Shown here: positions 1 to 11,706 of the stretch, in pieces | Layout: the number at the start of each line of letters is the position of its first letter | Numbering within the stretch: the first letter of the stretch is position 1 | Assembly (NCBI GenBank): GCA_030704615.1 | Contig: CM060731.1 | Coordinates: 16,306,001 to 16,370,000 of the forward strand | Direction: 5' to 3' | DNA length: 64,000 bases | Origin: Takakia lepidozioides | Taxonomy: Eukaryota; Streptophyta; Takakiopsida; Takakiales; Takakiaceae | Position numbers and translations under genes: made by a program | Notes under the pieces: generated by a model | Database searches by the model: none | The model's input: the letters and a program-made list of their open reading frames with translations, nothing else | Told to the model about the DNA's origin: nothing

Positions 1-244
1 ATGGACGGAAGATCGAAGGAAAGAGGATCAGAGCTGTCATCAGCTAGGACCGAGCATGAAGGCGCACCATATTCAGAAAAGTAGATGAACATGGGGATAG
101 AAAGGTGCTCAGGGCTCACCACTGGTGGAAAGAGAGAGCTAGGTCCATAGGGGCTAGAGAAACTAACGGAGAGGCCTCTGCCGCTGCTGGTATAACTTGC
201 AGATCTTCGTTGGAGTGGGATTTCTCGAGCTTTCGGGAGTACTT

Positions 245-2032
245 CTACGAAGACATCATTGCCTCGATCAGCTTCATCCCAGCCGCGTATGTGGCCACCA
301 TATAATGACGCCCTTTTTTGGTTCCCACATTTGGCAGAATGTTGTCTCCAGACAGCCAGGGGAGAACAGAGAGACATGTGTCATCCTTATTGACATATGT
401 TAGCCTCATGATAAGTAAAACTTGAACAAAGAAGAGATTGCTATTGGGGGAAGAATGATACAGGCGAGACCCGAAAAAGATAGAGGTATCAGAGGAGAGC
501 TGCAAGTATGGGAGGAAGGAAGAAAAAATGACCCTGACTTTGGAAAGAACTAACTCAAGTTCCTTTCCTAGGGTCAGAGAGAGAACATCTTGCTTGGTAA
601 TCCAAGCATTGGAGAATTTGTTGTCTCCAGTGAGAAGGATAGATGGGGAGCCTTCAGGAAAGCCAAAAATAATAGGGACAATATTAATAGCAACAGAGCG
701 AGCACCAACAAGGTGGACTGCATCATCAAGAGAAACATCCACAAAAGATCGTAGTTGAAGACAGAAGGAGGCAAGGCTTTGCGGGCCTTCCGGGGGAGAT
801 AGAGGGAAAACCGCGGGAATATCCTCCGTAGAAGTAGGAAGATTGGAAGAAGATGGAGAGAGAAGGAACACCCTGGGACTGATCAGGGAGAGTGGAAGAG
901 AGGAGGTATCACCGCGACTCCTTTTAGTAGGGGGAGGAAGCGGAGGAGAGACATCATTCCTTTTCCTGGAATTGTTTGGCTCCAGCATCTGCCAGGCCAC
1001 AGAAAGCAGAACATCCGGATTAGGCTCTACATAAATAGCATCTTGAGCAGCATTAGCATTACGTAAGACTGGACACTCAGATTTGACGTGCCCTTCTGCT
1101 TGACAGTGGTGACAAATAATAGCCAAGTTAACCTCCTTGACTAGAACATAAACAAATGAATTGTCCAAAGTTGGCAGCTTTAGCGAAGTGGCAATCGTTT
1201 TGGATTCCGGCATCATCACCACCAACTGTGGAACACCTCCATCCCTCACATATTCCAGAGCATTGATGTTGTTGTCCACACTCTGAACGTTCAATTCGAT
1301 CTGTTCAAAGACATTCATGGATCCGATGAATGCCCCAAAGTGGGCCCCGATTTCAGGTAGAGATCGCAAGTAGTTCCCAGGAAGGAAAGGGAGAGCCAGA
1401 ACTCTAGGCTTACAGGCCACACCACCCTTATGACCCCAATCAACTGACCATGGGAACACATGAACCCTGCATTTAGAACGCCTCACATTGAAGGAGAGGG
1501 CTCTAGCAGCAAATTCCTGAGAGCTAAACATGATAGAATAGAAGCCCCTCCCTAGAGCAAGACAAAAATGAGATGTGAGGCCTCCATCGGCACCAAAATG
1601 CTCAAAGAGCCCACTTTCTAGCTGCAAAAGCTCTATCTCTAATTCTGCCTGGAAAATAAATGAGAACCCCCCGCTCCGAGAGGAGCTGCGACTGGTCTTC
1701 AAAGATCGTCAAATGATCGTGTCCATATTGAGGTTTAGGATCGGCTGGTCATCATCAACAGGCCCAGCTTCCTCACTCCAGACAATGATCGGTCTGTTTG
1801 GAGAAGAAGGCTTCCGAGGTCCAGAGCCCAAGACTCCTGCCCCAGAGTTATTTGGGAGATTCCCGGGGACCCAGTTCCGAGATCGGGACTGCCGCCGCGC
1901 AACATTCTTGATACGGGCAGGTGGGGGAGCAGAGGGAGTTGTATGTACCGACAATATGTTGGTAATAGCGAGGGAGAGAGAGAAGAAGCGTCTGTATAGT
2001 CCGATGCAACTTTCCCAGAGACTGGAGAGCAA
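245..2032 (-). pseudogene. LINE-type ORF1-like zinc-knuckle protein, copy 1 (broken)
   Basis: The reading frame runs leftward for about 595 codons and is interrupted by one in-frame TGA at 1709-1711; both halves are in the same frame. The second half carries a retroviral-type CCHC knuckle (C-H-H-C, then H and C; about 1075-1117), preceded by a conserved block with the motif WSVDWGHKGG and followed by a Ser/Pro-rich, low-complexity tail. A second copy of the same protein lies at 57.6-59.6 kb on the other strand; the two align from the N-terminal PILNLN/PVLKLN motif through the knuckle. This layout (globular domain, one knuckle, disordered tail) fits ORF1 or gag-like proteins of plant non-LTR retrotransposons, which bind the element RNA. 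No endonuclease or reverse transcriptase follows it here. The true N-terminus is uncertain. I infer transposon origin from the repeated copies and the knuckle. Confidence 0.6.
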
Positions 2033-2616
2033 GGAGGAGAATGAAGAAGTGGGGCACCCAAGAGAAGTAGATAAAGGGAGAGAGCAGAGGGGGGATTCTT
2101 TGGATCCCTTCCGCAGGATCGAGGAGCAATGGCGACTGTTGACAGCGCTGAATGGGGAAGACAGAAGCTTTTTCAGAGTGGATTAAACATTGCAGCATGT
2201 GGGAAGTAACTCGTTGGCATTTAGGCCTTCATTTGTCACTGTGAAAGCGCGATGCCAACGCCACCTTGTTTGAAGATATTAATGGAGAGAGGAAACCATC
2301 ATAGGATTGATGGCGGAGAACTCAAACCAAGAAAGGGAGGGCAAGCGGCAGGGGATGGAAAATGGAGAGGAGAGAGACGAATGCCAGGAGGATGAAGGCA
2401 ATAGAAACAAGAACGGAGAAGACGATCAACGATCGGGGAAGAGAATAGAGAAGAGAGAGACGAATGCCACAGTAACGTGGGCGAGGCTAGAGAAGAAGGT
2501 GATCAACATTCGTATGGGAAGCCTTTGTTACTGAAAGTTTCTTCCCCAATGAACTCTCTCCCTCTCTCTGCCAGAAGGCTTATAGGTACGGCAAACAAAC
2601 TCTGAAGAGTACATGA
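2033..2616. other. Non-coding, purine-rich stretch between two retroelement remnants
   Basis: This gap separates the leftward ORF1-like remnant from the rightward reverse-transcriptase remnant. It is rich in AGAGAA-type sequence, and a 17-bp direct repeat (GAGAGAGACGAATGCCA) occurs at 2370-2386 and 2453-2469. A short open frame here encodes only Glu/Lys/Arg-rich low-complexity peptide; I see no gene. Confidence 0.4.
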
Positions 2617-3559
2617 ATGCTCTCTCTCTTTGAGCAGTTGGTTGCTCAAGGCCTCGACCATCTTCAGGAGTCCATTTCCGAGTGCGTGCACTGTCATTCC
2701 TTCTCCGGCATGCTCTCAAGTGCTTCTTCTGAGTTGCATCGAGCCCGACTTCTATCATGCGCAGGACCCGGAGCAGGGGCATGGTTGGCAGCACAACCCA
2801 CTATCGCACATTTTCGCCTCTCATCCCATTTTCACTACTGCGCTCCGCCTTCGACTCGGTTTGCCTCATCCTTCGGCATTGGGCCTTCAGCGTTGCGTCT
2901 GTCTTCAACCCATCGATGACCTTGCCATCCATCTCCTCCACTGTCCATGTGGTGGTGAGCGCACTGCGTCTCATGATATGGTTCGCGATGCGGTGACATT
3001 TATTGCTCGGGAGGCAGGGTATCATGTACTGCGTGAGCAACCACATGTACGACCCACGCTCACGTCCCACTCTACACGCCGCCGTGTTGACATCGTCCTA
3101 TCTAGAGATGGTTTGCATACCCTAGCAGATGTCGTTCTCGCCGACCCCACTCGAGCGGATTTGCTATCTCGCGCAGCTACCACACCAGGCACGACGGCCA
3201 CTGTAGTAGCTCAGGCTAAGGAGCGCGACTACAGCGATCGTCACCCCACCGACACATTTCTTCCACTGGCGGTCGAGATATTTGGCTCATTGCACCGACA
3301 CTTTGACGATTTCCTGCGGACATGTGCACATCATGCAGCCAAGAGCGGGTCCACTGGCATCCCACATGCCTCCGTCCTTGTCGCCTACTATCGACAACGT
3401 GTTTCAGTTGTTTTGCAGAGAGCACAAGCCATATCTATTTTGCATCGGGCTGATGTGGCTAGCTCCGCGTCATCTCATCTTCCGCCTCTGCCTAACACTT
3501 TGCCTATTTCCTTGCCTGATCTCCTCCAGGCTGTTGGTTGGGAGGGTCGCTCTGCTTGA
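2617..3559 (+). pseudogene. C-terminal end of a reverse-transcriptase retroelement protein (frameshifted)
   Basis: The protein carries a Cys/His cluster (C-V-C, then HLLHC and CGGE; about 2897-2957) followed by a nuclease-like region with spaced Asp and Lys residues (RRVDIVL, LADVVLADP, AKERDY). It then has the LAVEIFG and YRQRVSV blocks. From memory of the family, this arrangement is found downstream of reverse transcriptase in retroelements of mosses, algae and invertebrates. Upstream of about 2815 the matching sequence (RARLLSCAGPGAGAW) lies in another frame, so the copy has a frameshift. Fingers, palm and thumb of the polymerase are absent, as in a 5'-truncated insertion. The frame ends at TGA 3557-3559 and is followed by a pyrimidine-rich tail and an AATAAA. 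The exact clade is uncertain. Confidence 0.6.
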
Positions 3560-3628
3560 GTAGCTTACTATAGCTTTTGTTTTCTTCTCTAGCTGAGTAG
3601 CTTACTATAGCTTTTTGTTTTCTTCTCT
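3558..3628 (+). repeat. Tandem duplication of a 37-bp unit in the retroelement 3' tail
   Basis: GAGTAGCTTACTATAGCTTT starts at 3558 and again at 3595. The two copies differ mainly by one extra T. The unit begins at the stop codon of the preceding frame, so the duplication lies in its 3' untranslated tail. Confidence 0.8.
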
Positions 3629-3704
3629 TGTTTTTTGTTCCTCCCCCCCCCCCCTTTTTGGGAACTTCTCATCATATGCACGTTTACCCATTGTACATGT
3701 TGTA

Positions 3705-3710
3705 AATAAA
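3705..3710 (+). other. Polyadenylation-type signal AATAAA
   Basis: AATAAA lies about 150 bp after the stop of the retroelement frame, in sequence ATGTTGTAAATAAAGTC. It fits a polyadenylation signal of the element's transcript. The position and context support this; no transcript evidence is available. Confidence 0.4.
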
Positions 3711-3782
3711 GTCTTACAGGGTTTCATCATCTCTGTCTCTCTCTCTTCAGTCCCTTGTTGTTGTAACCGGGATGCACCTATA

Positions 3783-4834
3783 AGGTAGAGGAACCTTAAA
3801 TGGACAGTTTAGTTAGTTCACATGGATAGAATGATTAAAAAGAATGAGAACAATTTTCGTGGATTAGCAAATAAAAAGAAATAAGATGCAATTTGTTTCA
3901 TGAATTATAGTTAAGATATGAAATTGATATGATTTTTTAAAGTCTGATACTAGTAGACACCTAATACTGACACATAGGCCCCCCCAAAAGTGCACAACAA
4001 TTTTTCCTAACTAGGGTCAGGTTAGGGAGAAATTCCACGCACCCCCACTTGCGCAGGGTGGCGCGTCTCCCAACACCCTCCACCCTAAAGCGCCCCCCAT
4101 TGGCAGGCAAAGGCAAAGGCACCCCCACCAAAACCCACATACCTTAGGGCTACCGGCCAAAAAGTATAGGCAAATATAGGTGCAGATGGAGAAGTCATGG
4201 GCAGGGGAAAAGATCATATGAAGGGAAGCTCTGATTGGCGCGAAAGTTTTTTGTGCTTACACAAACCTGCCCACTACAGTATCACCGGAGCGATTGACAA
4301 TTCAACGGTTCAGATCTTTTCACCGAATTTTCTAATAGGGTTTTGTGCTTGCCCCTTTGAAATTGGGAAATTTGACCCCCCAAATTGGCCATACAAAGCA
4401 GCCCACATGAGAACATGTCAGAAAAAGCTGAAAATTTTAGGGCAGGTGTCTTACCTGGCAGGGTACAAGATTCTGGTTTGTGTCATGTCAAAAAATTTCA
4501 CAGCTGGGAAATTCGATAAGAAAAGCTGTGTTATTTACCCCATTGTAAATAGGAAATCTGTTTTGGGCCGAACTTTCAACATTATAATCTTGCAATCGGG
4601 CGGTTCGATTTGGACCAGACTTTTTGTGGTCATAGCTGGGGTACGGTCAGTTTTACAGGGCCTGAGGAAATCTCAAGATATAAATTATTTAGTGGGGAAG
4701 GGTCAATTTTTGGGGGTGGACCCAAAAATTGGGGTTAGTCCTTTAGGGTTTAATGTCACTTCAAGATCAATGACTTTTTCATACAAGAATAGGTGTCCAT
4801 TTTAGGTCACTGTCCATTTAAGGTTCCTCTACCT
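3783..4834. mobile_element. TA-flanked MITE with 26-bp terminal inverted repeats
   Basis: The two ends are perfect inverted repeats of 26 bp. The left end starts AGGTAGAGGAACCTTAAATG and goes on to GGACAGT; the right end (4809-4834) is its reverse complement. A TA dinucleotide flanks each side (3781-3782 and 4835-4836), the target-site signature of Tc1/mariner (Stowaway-type) elements. The 1052-bp interior has no transposase. One 202-codon open frame (4197-4805) runs into the right repeat, has no recognisable domain and is probably fortuitous. PIF/Harbinger would need a 3-bp TWA duplication, which is not seen. Confidence 0.75.
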
Positions 4835-7048
4835 TATGCACAAATAGTGGTTCAAATGTTCAGCTAAACGAAAAGCTTTGGGTCTCATTCAATTTATCCA
4901 CTGCAGAGGGATCAATACTGAAGTTGAAAAAGACCATGCTTTGCAACGTTATGATCAATGCCTACTTGGAGTACACATCCGAGGGCAACTCCAACCATGC
5001 CAAATCCATTTGAACAGCTTTTGGTGCTCAAAGAGACCTTGTAACTCAGCGTGCTCTAGGACTGCTAACGTGGCTGTTCGGGGTTTGGCGTGCTCTCGAC
5101 GTAACAATAGATTTTAAGGTCGGACGTTGAATTGCATGCAGAAGCACTGGAGCCAAAACCGCACCATGTGTACTGCAAGCTGCAATCAATCCTCCATGAG
5201 AAACATTACACACCTCATATTTACCTCCCTATTCAAGTTGCTGGAATTGGGGATATAGACAGTTTGTGTGTGTCTCATCACAAGTGCAACAACTTCACAA
5301 TACAACCATGTGAGAGAGGGAGGATCAGAGAAAAACCAACTCAGCCAACAACCACCCTTTCAATTCAGCTTTTAGGGAGAAGTTTACCGTCAGGACAAGC
5401 AAAGAGAGTCAACAAGGAACATCGTTTCCACCAAGGAGAAGTAGGCCACTGAAAATTGGCAAAAACTCAGTACCAAGATTTGTATAATAGTATCCCATGA
5501 ATTTGAGTGTAATTTTGTGTGATCTATACCCACTCTTGGGAGCTAATGAAGCTGGTGGGGTAGTTGCAGCGGCTTGTACATGAAGTTGATGGTCCAGGAC
5601 TTTGTGATTGACAGCACAATGGCACTCTCTATGGTGTGCTAGTTAGGTCTTGACTGGTCTTAACTTGGACAAGGAACATCTGGTCGGTCACATTTTCATA
5701 TTTGTATGGAGTTGTTCCTCTATGATTGCATCGATGATTAATCATGGTCTGTTTGGCTGACAGCTTTAGTACAGAAAGGTTCAGTGGTCTATATGCCAAA
5801 GTTGTGTTGATAGATTGTTGATTCCAGCAGCCTTCGTCCTCAATGGTCCAAGGTCTTGATGGCTCTGAATCTACCTCAGGTGCTCGGGTTGTACTACCAC
5901 CCAAACAAGTGTGACATGAGTCACATGAGTTTATGTGTGTGGGTACTTTGCAGACATCAAAGAGATCAAGGCCATGGACAAGAGGGAAGTCGGAAGGGCG
6001 GAGCACAACTGCTTGTGTGAAAGATTGCTCTGTTGAAGCATTTCATTATCTTAACCTGGACACAGGGCATTTCAAGCCTTATTCCAACCAGTATGCGTAC
6101 CCTCTTGGATATTGCAAGCCCCAGCCTCCAGGAGAGTAGACAAAGTTGGGTTCATACATTCTCTCCTCACATGACAGCTAATTTTGCTGTTGTGCAATTG
6201 AAGGTGGTATTTCCAGTTATGTGGCCTTTGTTACTAACTGGAAGTGGATAGGTAGAGAATCACTTGGGAAGTGCAATTCTTTCTTTAGAAACTAACAGAG
6301 CTGGCAAGTGCAAAGGACATTTGTGTGTCCTCACATATGAAAGTGAAATGTAAACCAGGTCAAGTGATATAAAAAGTGTTTTACTTTTTTAGCTCGTTGA
6401 TGTCACGAGGCATGACTCACTGTTTGTTGATGAGAGCAAGCATTGGCAACCTCATGGAATTCACCTGTGAGCAACAACTAGCAAGCTAGGCTCCAAAGGT
6501 GAAGCTCAGAAATGTGAGGACTCTTTGTCCATTACAAACCCTGAAGGCCCCAGTATATTCCACTGAACCACAATGTAAAAATGTTGTGAAGTAAACCTCA
6601 ACTTCTACAAGACTCTGGGAGTTTTGTCCGCCCTCCCTGAGCCATGAATAATGAGCAATTGTCTTGCTTGTGTTATACCAGCACGAGGCCTGTGCTCCGC
6701 ACAGCTATGAATATAGAGGGACAAAAAAGAATGTCATGCTCTACCAGAGTCTATGAAACTGGTATGACTGATTTTATGTACATTTCTTAACATGGACCAA
6801 TAACATGGGGCCTGATTCAGTTGACAAATAAACTCCTGTTCCATACAGCTCCACCAGACAAAAATAGAAGTGTGACATTATGCTCTACAGAGGGCCAGAG
6901 CATGGGAGGGTAAAAGTGTCTTACATAGCTAGTTCCATGTACTTGAATATGAAGCCCAGCTCCAATGTCAACTTTGTGTCAGAAACGAATCTTTCGAATT
7001 CGGCATTTGTTCGCAGGACCAATGCAGGATTGAATTGTCAACAAACCC
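4835..7048. other. Intergenic, nothing recognised
   Basis: I read this stretch on both strands and found only short unrelated frames without domain motifs or splice-compatible chains. It ends at the 3' side of the epoxide hydrolase gene. Confidence 0.4.
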
Positions 7049-8017
7049 TTACAACCTAGAGCCAGATGCAAGGCTTTGCTTCTGAAAGAAGCTGATGATC
7101 AACTGGTTAATCTCAGCAGCCTGTTCTTGTTGTATGAAGTGGCCACCTTTCAGAAACACAGTTTCCTTCAAGTTGGGTACCAAAGCCTTGAAGGTGCTGC
7201 CTAGGTGTGCCTTGATCCCTGGAAAGCTCAGCACAACATCCTTATCTCCAGTCACAAACAAGGCTGGCGTTTCTACACCTGTGTTTGTCCAGGGGGCCTT
7301 AAGCTCCCATGTCCTGTCCATGGCACGATAATAATTCAGAGAGCCAGTGAAACCCGACTTCTCGAAATTCTGGGTGTAGTACTTGAGATCTGCCTCCGTC
7401 AACCATGAGGGCAGTTGCTTGGGTATGGGTATCACATCCATCAACTCCTTCGTCTTTGGTGCAATCATAGTGGTTTTGCTGGGAACTAGAAACTTTGCAA
7501 GGGTGGTTAACACTCCCGTTCGGCCAAAGTCTCGCTCTGCTCTTCCCGGTGTCTGGAACCTGCACATGTAGAATCCTTCCCCAAGGGTGGCATTGTAGGT
7601 CTTGACAGCACTGCCTTTGGATGATCGAGCAAAGAAGGGGACACTGAGGGCGATTACTGCCTTCACTCGGTCCGGTCGCAGTAGGCACAAATCCCAGGCT
7701 GTAATTGCACCACAGTCATGGCCCACCACAAACACTTGCTTCTCTCCAAGTGCATCCAGTAGACAAATCAAGTCACCCACAAGGTGAAATGCAGTATAAA
7801 GCTCAGCACTGCGAGGAGCTTCTGTTTGGCCACACCCCCTCATATCCGGTGCAACCACATGGAATCCTGCCGCAGCAAGCACGGGTATTTGAAAGCGCCA
7901 CGAATACCATATCTCAGGAAATCCGTGGAGCAGAAGCACGAGGGGTCCTGTGCCTTGCTCAGCAATGTGCATGTTGACTCCGTTTGTCTTGATGGTTCTG
8001 TGTGTGATGGCAGCCAT
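7049..8017 (-). CDS. Soluble epoxide hydrolase (alpha/beta-hydrolase fold), intronless
   Basis: A 322-residue protein with the full signature of plant soluble epoxide hydrolases, which open epoxides such as fatty-acid epoxides to diols. HGFPE at residues 31-35 forms the oxyanion hole. GHDCGA at 99-104 holds the nucleophile Asp101 (the usual motif is GHDWGA; Cys replaces Trp). A lid tyrosine lies in the NYYRAMDRTW block (228-237), with another Tyr pair at 213-214. The charge relay is Asp in TGDKDVV (256-262) and His293 in GGHFIQQE. The length matches the family, and the ATG begins just before the first strand. No signal peptide is visible, so a cytosolic enzyme is likely. The single exon is unusual beside its intron-rich neighbours; all catalytic residues look intact. 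A haloalkane dehalogenase-like or other hydrolase function is less likely because the lid tyrosine and HGFPE are kept. Confidence 0.9.
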   Translation of the reverse strand: MAAITHRTIKTNGVNMHIAEQGTGPLVLLLHGFPEIWYSWRFQIPVLAAAGFHVVAPDMRGCGQTEAPRSAELYTAFHLVGDLICLLDALGEKQVFVVGHDCGAITAWDLCLLRPDRVKAVIALSVPFFARSSKGSAVKTYNATLGEGFYMCRFQTPGRAERDFGRTGVLTTLAKFLVPSKTTMIAPKTKELMDVIPIPKQLPSWLTEADLKYYTQNFEKSGFTGSLNYYRAMDRTWELKAPWTNTGVETPALFVTGDKDVVLSFPGIKAHLGSTFKALVPNLKETVFLKGGHFIQQEQAAEINQLIISFFQKQSLASGSRL

Positions 8018-10490
8018 GCTTCCTTGTCGTGCTTATCAAAACGTTTCTTGCCGCAAATCCGTCTAGACGGTCAACAGGATACCTCTTTCTCAAAGAACCC
8101 ACCCATGAAAAGGATCGTAGCCCTGTTGGAGGGAAGCGAGCTGTTGAAAAGTGTGCTATGTACATCGCTTACCGAACTTACTTTTCCTCTAACACGTCCT
8201 GCACCAAGTGTTCAATCCCTGAACAAATCAGACAGTCCCGCATGCGAGTAACACAGACCATGTCCCCAGGTTTCTGTCGCAAACGTACTTACAGTCATTT
8301 CCTCAATTGGAAGACCCCAGCATCCAATGGCTTCAACAACTCCTTTGCGGAACCCATTTTCAGGAGGAAGAAAGTTTCCAAAACGACAAACGACAAGATT
8401 CCTATGTTTAGGTCGACAAGGAGAATCATGATGTTTCAGCTTGATCTTCAACCACCCTCTTTTTCTCTCGCCAAATGGCAGATCTATGATTCGACAACGA
8501 AAAACAAATAGAGAGAAAAGCCACGGAGGTCGACTCTAACCAAGCAGACATTCTGTAGAGAAACTAAGTGTTGTTCTTATCCTGAATGCTATTCTGGGCA
8601 TAGTTGGCCGTGCAACACAGACTCGTGTAATGAGGAGCATCTCTGGCGTTTTGCAATGTTGACATGGCTGCTGGCGTCTAATCTTCTGCTGCCATTGTTG
8701 TTTCTAACCATGTACACCCACCTGGAAGGACGATATTGCCGGCGCACTGGTAGGACCACTCCCGTGAGCGTAGTTGGCAAGTAGTCAAGTGCTAGTAGAA
8801 CTGGTCAGCGCTGCTTCCCAAACAGTAAGAGGAACTGTAGCACTCGTCCCGATTACAAGTACTGATAATACGTCTGAAATTGGTTTTTCCCCATCATTTT
8901 GCCCATTCCGCCAGCCCTCACTACTGTACAAACAAGCCCAGAAACAGCTGGGACCGAAGATTTTAGTGCGAGAGTGATCTGGACTGAGAGTACGAGAGTA
9001 ATGCAGAGCGTGCTTGTTGTACACCGCTTGCATCTTGCTGCAGACTGCTGTGATGCTGTGGGGAAGTTGTGTTTGTAAACATCATGGATCAAATATCGTT
9101 CAGTGCTCGCCAATTCCATGCGGCGACAGCTCCTCCCGAAGTCTCTATGCTTGATGCAGGTCGCTTTCTCTCTCAGTTGTTAGACACTATGACCGACATA
9201 TATATATATATGGCCAGATTGGGGGCGTTCTCTGGCACAATGTTGATACCGGCTTGTCAATCTGTCCTAAAAATTATACCTTGTAACCGAATTTGTCTTT
9301 CCGTGGCCGAGTCCCATAGACTCTGGTGAGCTGAATGCTCTGGGAGGGCTTAGCTAATCGGCAGGGACATTTCAAATTTAAAAATTTGCAATAGCAACAT
9401 TGCGGCTGACGGCCAGTCATGGGTACTACCCTCTTCTATCCTTCTGTGGCACAGCAAGATGATTGAAATTGTACTCCTCATCTGTTAGTTCCCCTTCTTG
9501 TAATGCAGATTGTTTGTACTCGTCTCGAGTCCCTCCCTTTCCTCGAAGTCTCGTCTGGTTAAATCTTCAGCTTGTTCTTGGCTTGAATTCTACTTTATTA
9601 ACCGACGCCACTGGAGCTCCAGGAGCTACACATGTGATAGATATCTTCTGAACTCTTCGCATGCGCGTTGCGACTTCCTCGTGGAAGCGGTACCTGGGTG
9701 TACTTGAATTGCTTTGACTTGAATTTTAATCCGGGTACTATCATACGATTCCCTTCGTTCTTCGTTTGTGAGTTTCATATGGGAATCTGCACGTCCTCGA
9801 CCGGCCCATGGCAGCTGCTTCTGTTCTCTCCACGTCTTCTCTTTCCTAAATTCCTACCCTTACTCTCTTTCGCTATCCAAAGATTTCATCCTGTCCAGAG
9901 AGAGATGACCCAACAGTACACTTACAGACGTTCCGAACACTCCATTTTCTCCAGTAAAGTAGAACCCACTGTTCCCTGAGAAACTGAAACTGTTCGTACC
10001 ACATAGCTGACATTTTGGAGAACGGGTCGAAACTTGAATACGAGGGCTGGCAAGTTGTGAACTCCTCTAGAAGGGTATACTTCGTCATTCGGGGACGCCA
10101 TGATCAAGCACCTCACTTTTTCTGTACATATCGGTTTTGCACACAGGTAGTATGAAGGATTTAGGATTAAATGAATTGTATGCAGCTTCAGATGTTCATC
10201 TGATAGAGATGAACAACCTTTGATATCAATAATCGAGGTTTGTGTATGAGAGTTAATATAGCAAAGCCTTGTACTGGTGCAGTGCTAGGCTAGTTCGGTA
10301 AGCAGCGCATTTAATCTAACAACATCCAAAGCAACTCTTTGAAGGGATGCATAGACCTTGAGACGGGGGGCACCTTTTCAAATAGGAAGATTAAGCCATA
10401 GCTGAACACAGTTGACTTCAAAGTACAAAATTGCTGATGGCTGGATAGTCATGAAGGGGGGGTGCAGGGGAGGGAATTCGCCTATGGGTA
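8018..10490. other. Intergenic between epoxide hydrolase and cupin genes
   Basis: This is upstream of both the leftward epoxide hydrolase and the rightward cupin, so their promoters should lie here. I see a short TA run near 9200 but no convincing coding exon. An N-terminal exon of the cupin gene could be hidden in the right half. Confidence 0.35.
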
Positions 10491-10922
10491 TTGGGGGTGT
10501 TGGTAACACTGAAGGCCCTTGGAAATGAGACAAGTGGGTTTTTTGCTTTACATGAAGATTTGGTGTTCCCGGGAATGGGGACCCCGGCCCACTTGCACAC
10601 ACAGGAAGACGAGACCTGGTACATGATGGAGGGAGAGATCTTGTGGAAGGTGGGAGGCAAAGAATTCCATGCGAAGAAGGGCTCCTTCATACATCTGCCA
10701 CGCTTTGTCCCCCATGCTTTTGAGAACAAGTTTGACGAGCCTGCCCGCATGATCGTGACTTACTCTCCCGCGGGATTCGAGAGATGGTTTTGGCAAGTTG
10801 GGAAGCCTGTTAACAATCTGGAAGGTGGGCCTCCGCCACCTGTGATCAAAGAAGAAGCTGAGTGGGCACGGCAATTAGCAAGGGAGGCTGGACTGATCTT
10901 TATGGGAGACCAGGCTCTGTAA
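10491..10922 (+). CDS. Single-domain cupin (cupin_2) protein; 5' exon unresolved
   Basis: The frame encodes a compact cupin barrel. Motif 1 is PAHLHTQEDETWYMMEGE with metal ligands His34, His36 and Glu41 (numbered from the first codon of the frame). Motif 2 is GSFIHLPRFVPHAFEN with His75, and Asn79 in the usual place. Such small cupins bind Fe, Mn or Zn and include quercetin-dioxygenase-like and storage-type proteins; the substrate cannot be told from sequence. No ATG starts this frame at 10491; GAAG|GCC at 10514/10515 is a plausible splice acceptor, so the start is probably in an upstream exon I could not find. The tail after the barrel is Pro-rich, then helical. The frame is unbroken and the motifs are complete, so the gene may be active. 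Confidence 0.75.
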   Translation: MGVLVTLKALGNETSGFFALHEDLVFPGMGTPAHLHTQEDETWYMMEGEILWKVGGKEFHAKKGSFIHLPRFVPHAFENKFDEPARMIVTYSPAGFERWFWQVGKPVNNLEGGPPPPVIKEEAEWARQLAREAGLIFMGDQAL

Positions 10923-11706
10923 CTTGATTGTCCGGCCCCCTTGCTTGACTGACTCCATTCACAAAGATCTCTCTCCTCTCTCTCTCCAGCTCGTGTTGGG
11001 TTTAGAAGGGAATGGATCATCTTCCCCACTGCACAGTCAACACCCTGAAGCATGTCGTGGAAGAGAGTTGTGGGTGTTGCCCCATGAAAGACAAAGGATG
11101 TGAGTGGATAGAATTGTAGGGAATACACGCCAATGTACACTATCCACTCTCACTTTATTTCTTACTTTTTACTCTCATAGATTTTCTTTTTTTATTTCTT
11201 ACTAGACTTTGTGGATGTTAGTGCGGTAGCTGAGTCCTTTTTACTTTCTGAGATTTTGAATCTGAATATTTAATGAATAGCAAATTTTCACCATCCAATG
11301 ATAGGGAAGGATGGATGGCATTCTTACTGAATTTTATAAAGCCATATGCATAACTATCTTGGGCCCCGCCGCACCGCCTGCTATCGCCTGCTACACTCTT
11401 ACTAACTACTACTGCTACATAGAAAATTGCGGCCGCACTGACATGTTTAAAATGTTTTAGCCATAACTATAGTTAACTATCCTAAAAACTTCCTTCTTAC
11501 TTTAGAGCAAATTTAGCACTCCCCCCCCCCTAGTGCTAAATCTAAACAGGCGCGCCGTTTTTGGGCAGCTGCCCGCGCCATTCTCTGCCATCGCCATTCC
11601 CATTCGCCATTTGCTTCTCATTCGCTCTTCCCTTCTCCTTCGCGCTCTCTTTTGGTTTTAGTTTCTCTTGCTCGAGTGCTCCTGTTCCCCTCTCCTGCAT
11701 TGCATC
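10923..11706. other. Non-coding stretch with C-tract and possible Harbinger-like terminus
   Basis: The stretch contains a run of C at about 11519-11530, followed by GTGCTAAATCTAAACAGG (11533-11550). The latter resembles, in reverse, the GGCCTGTTT-like ends of Tourist/Harbinger elements. A pyrimidine-rich leader with ATTCGCCATT-like repeats runs from 11560 to 11700 into the SANT gene. No gene is seen. Confidence 0.35.

Noticed and set aside
4197-4805. 202-codon open frame inside the TA-flanked MITE
   Set aside because: It runs into the terminal repeat, shows no domain or transposase motif, and has repeat-like composition.
11429-11556. NotI and AscI 8-bp sites 120 bp apart, suggesting vector sequence
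   Set aside because: Sequence between and around them has no vector features; coincidence in GC-rich words is likelier.
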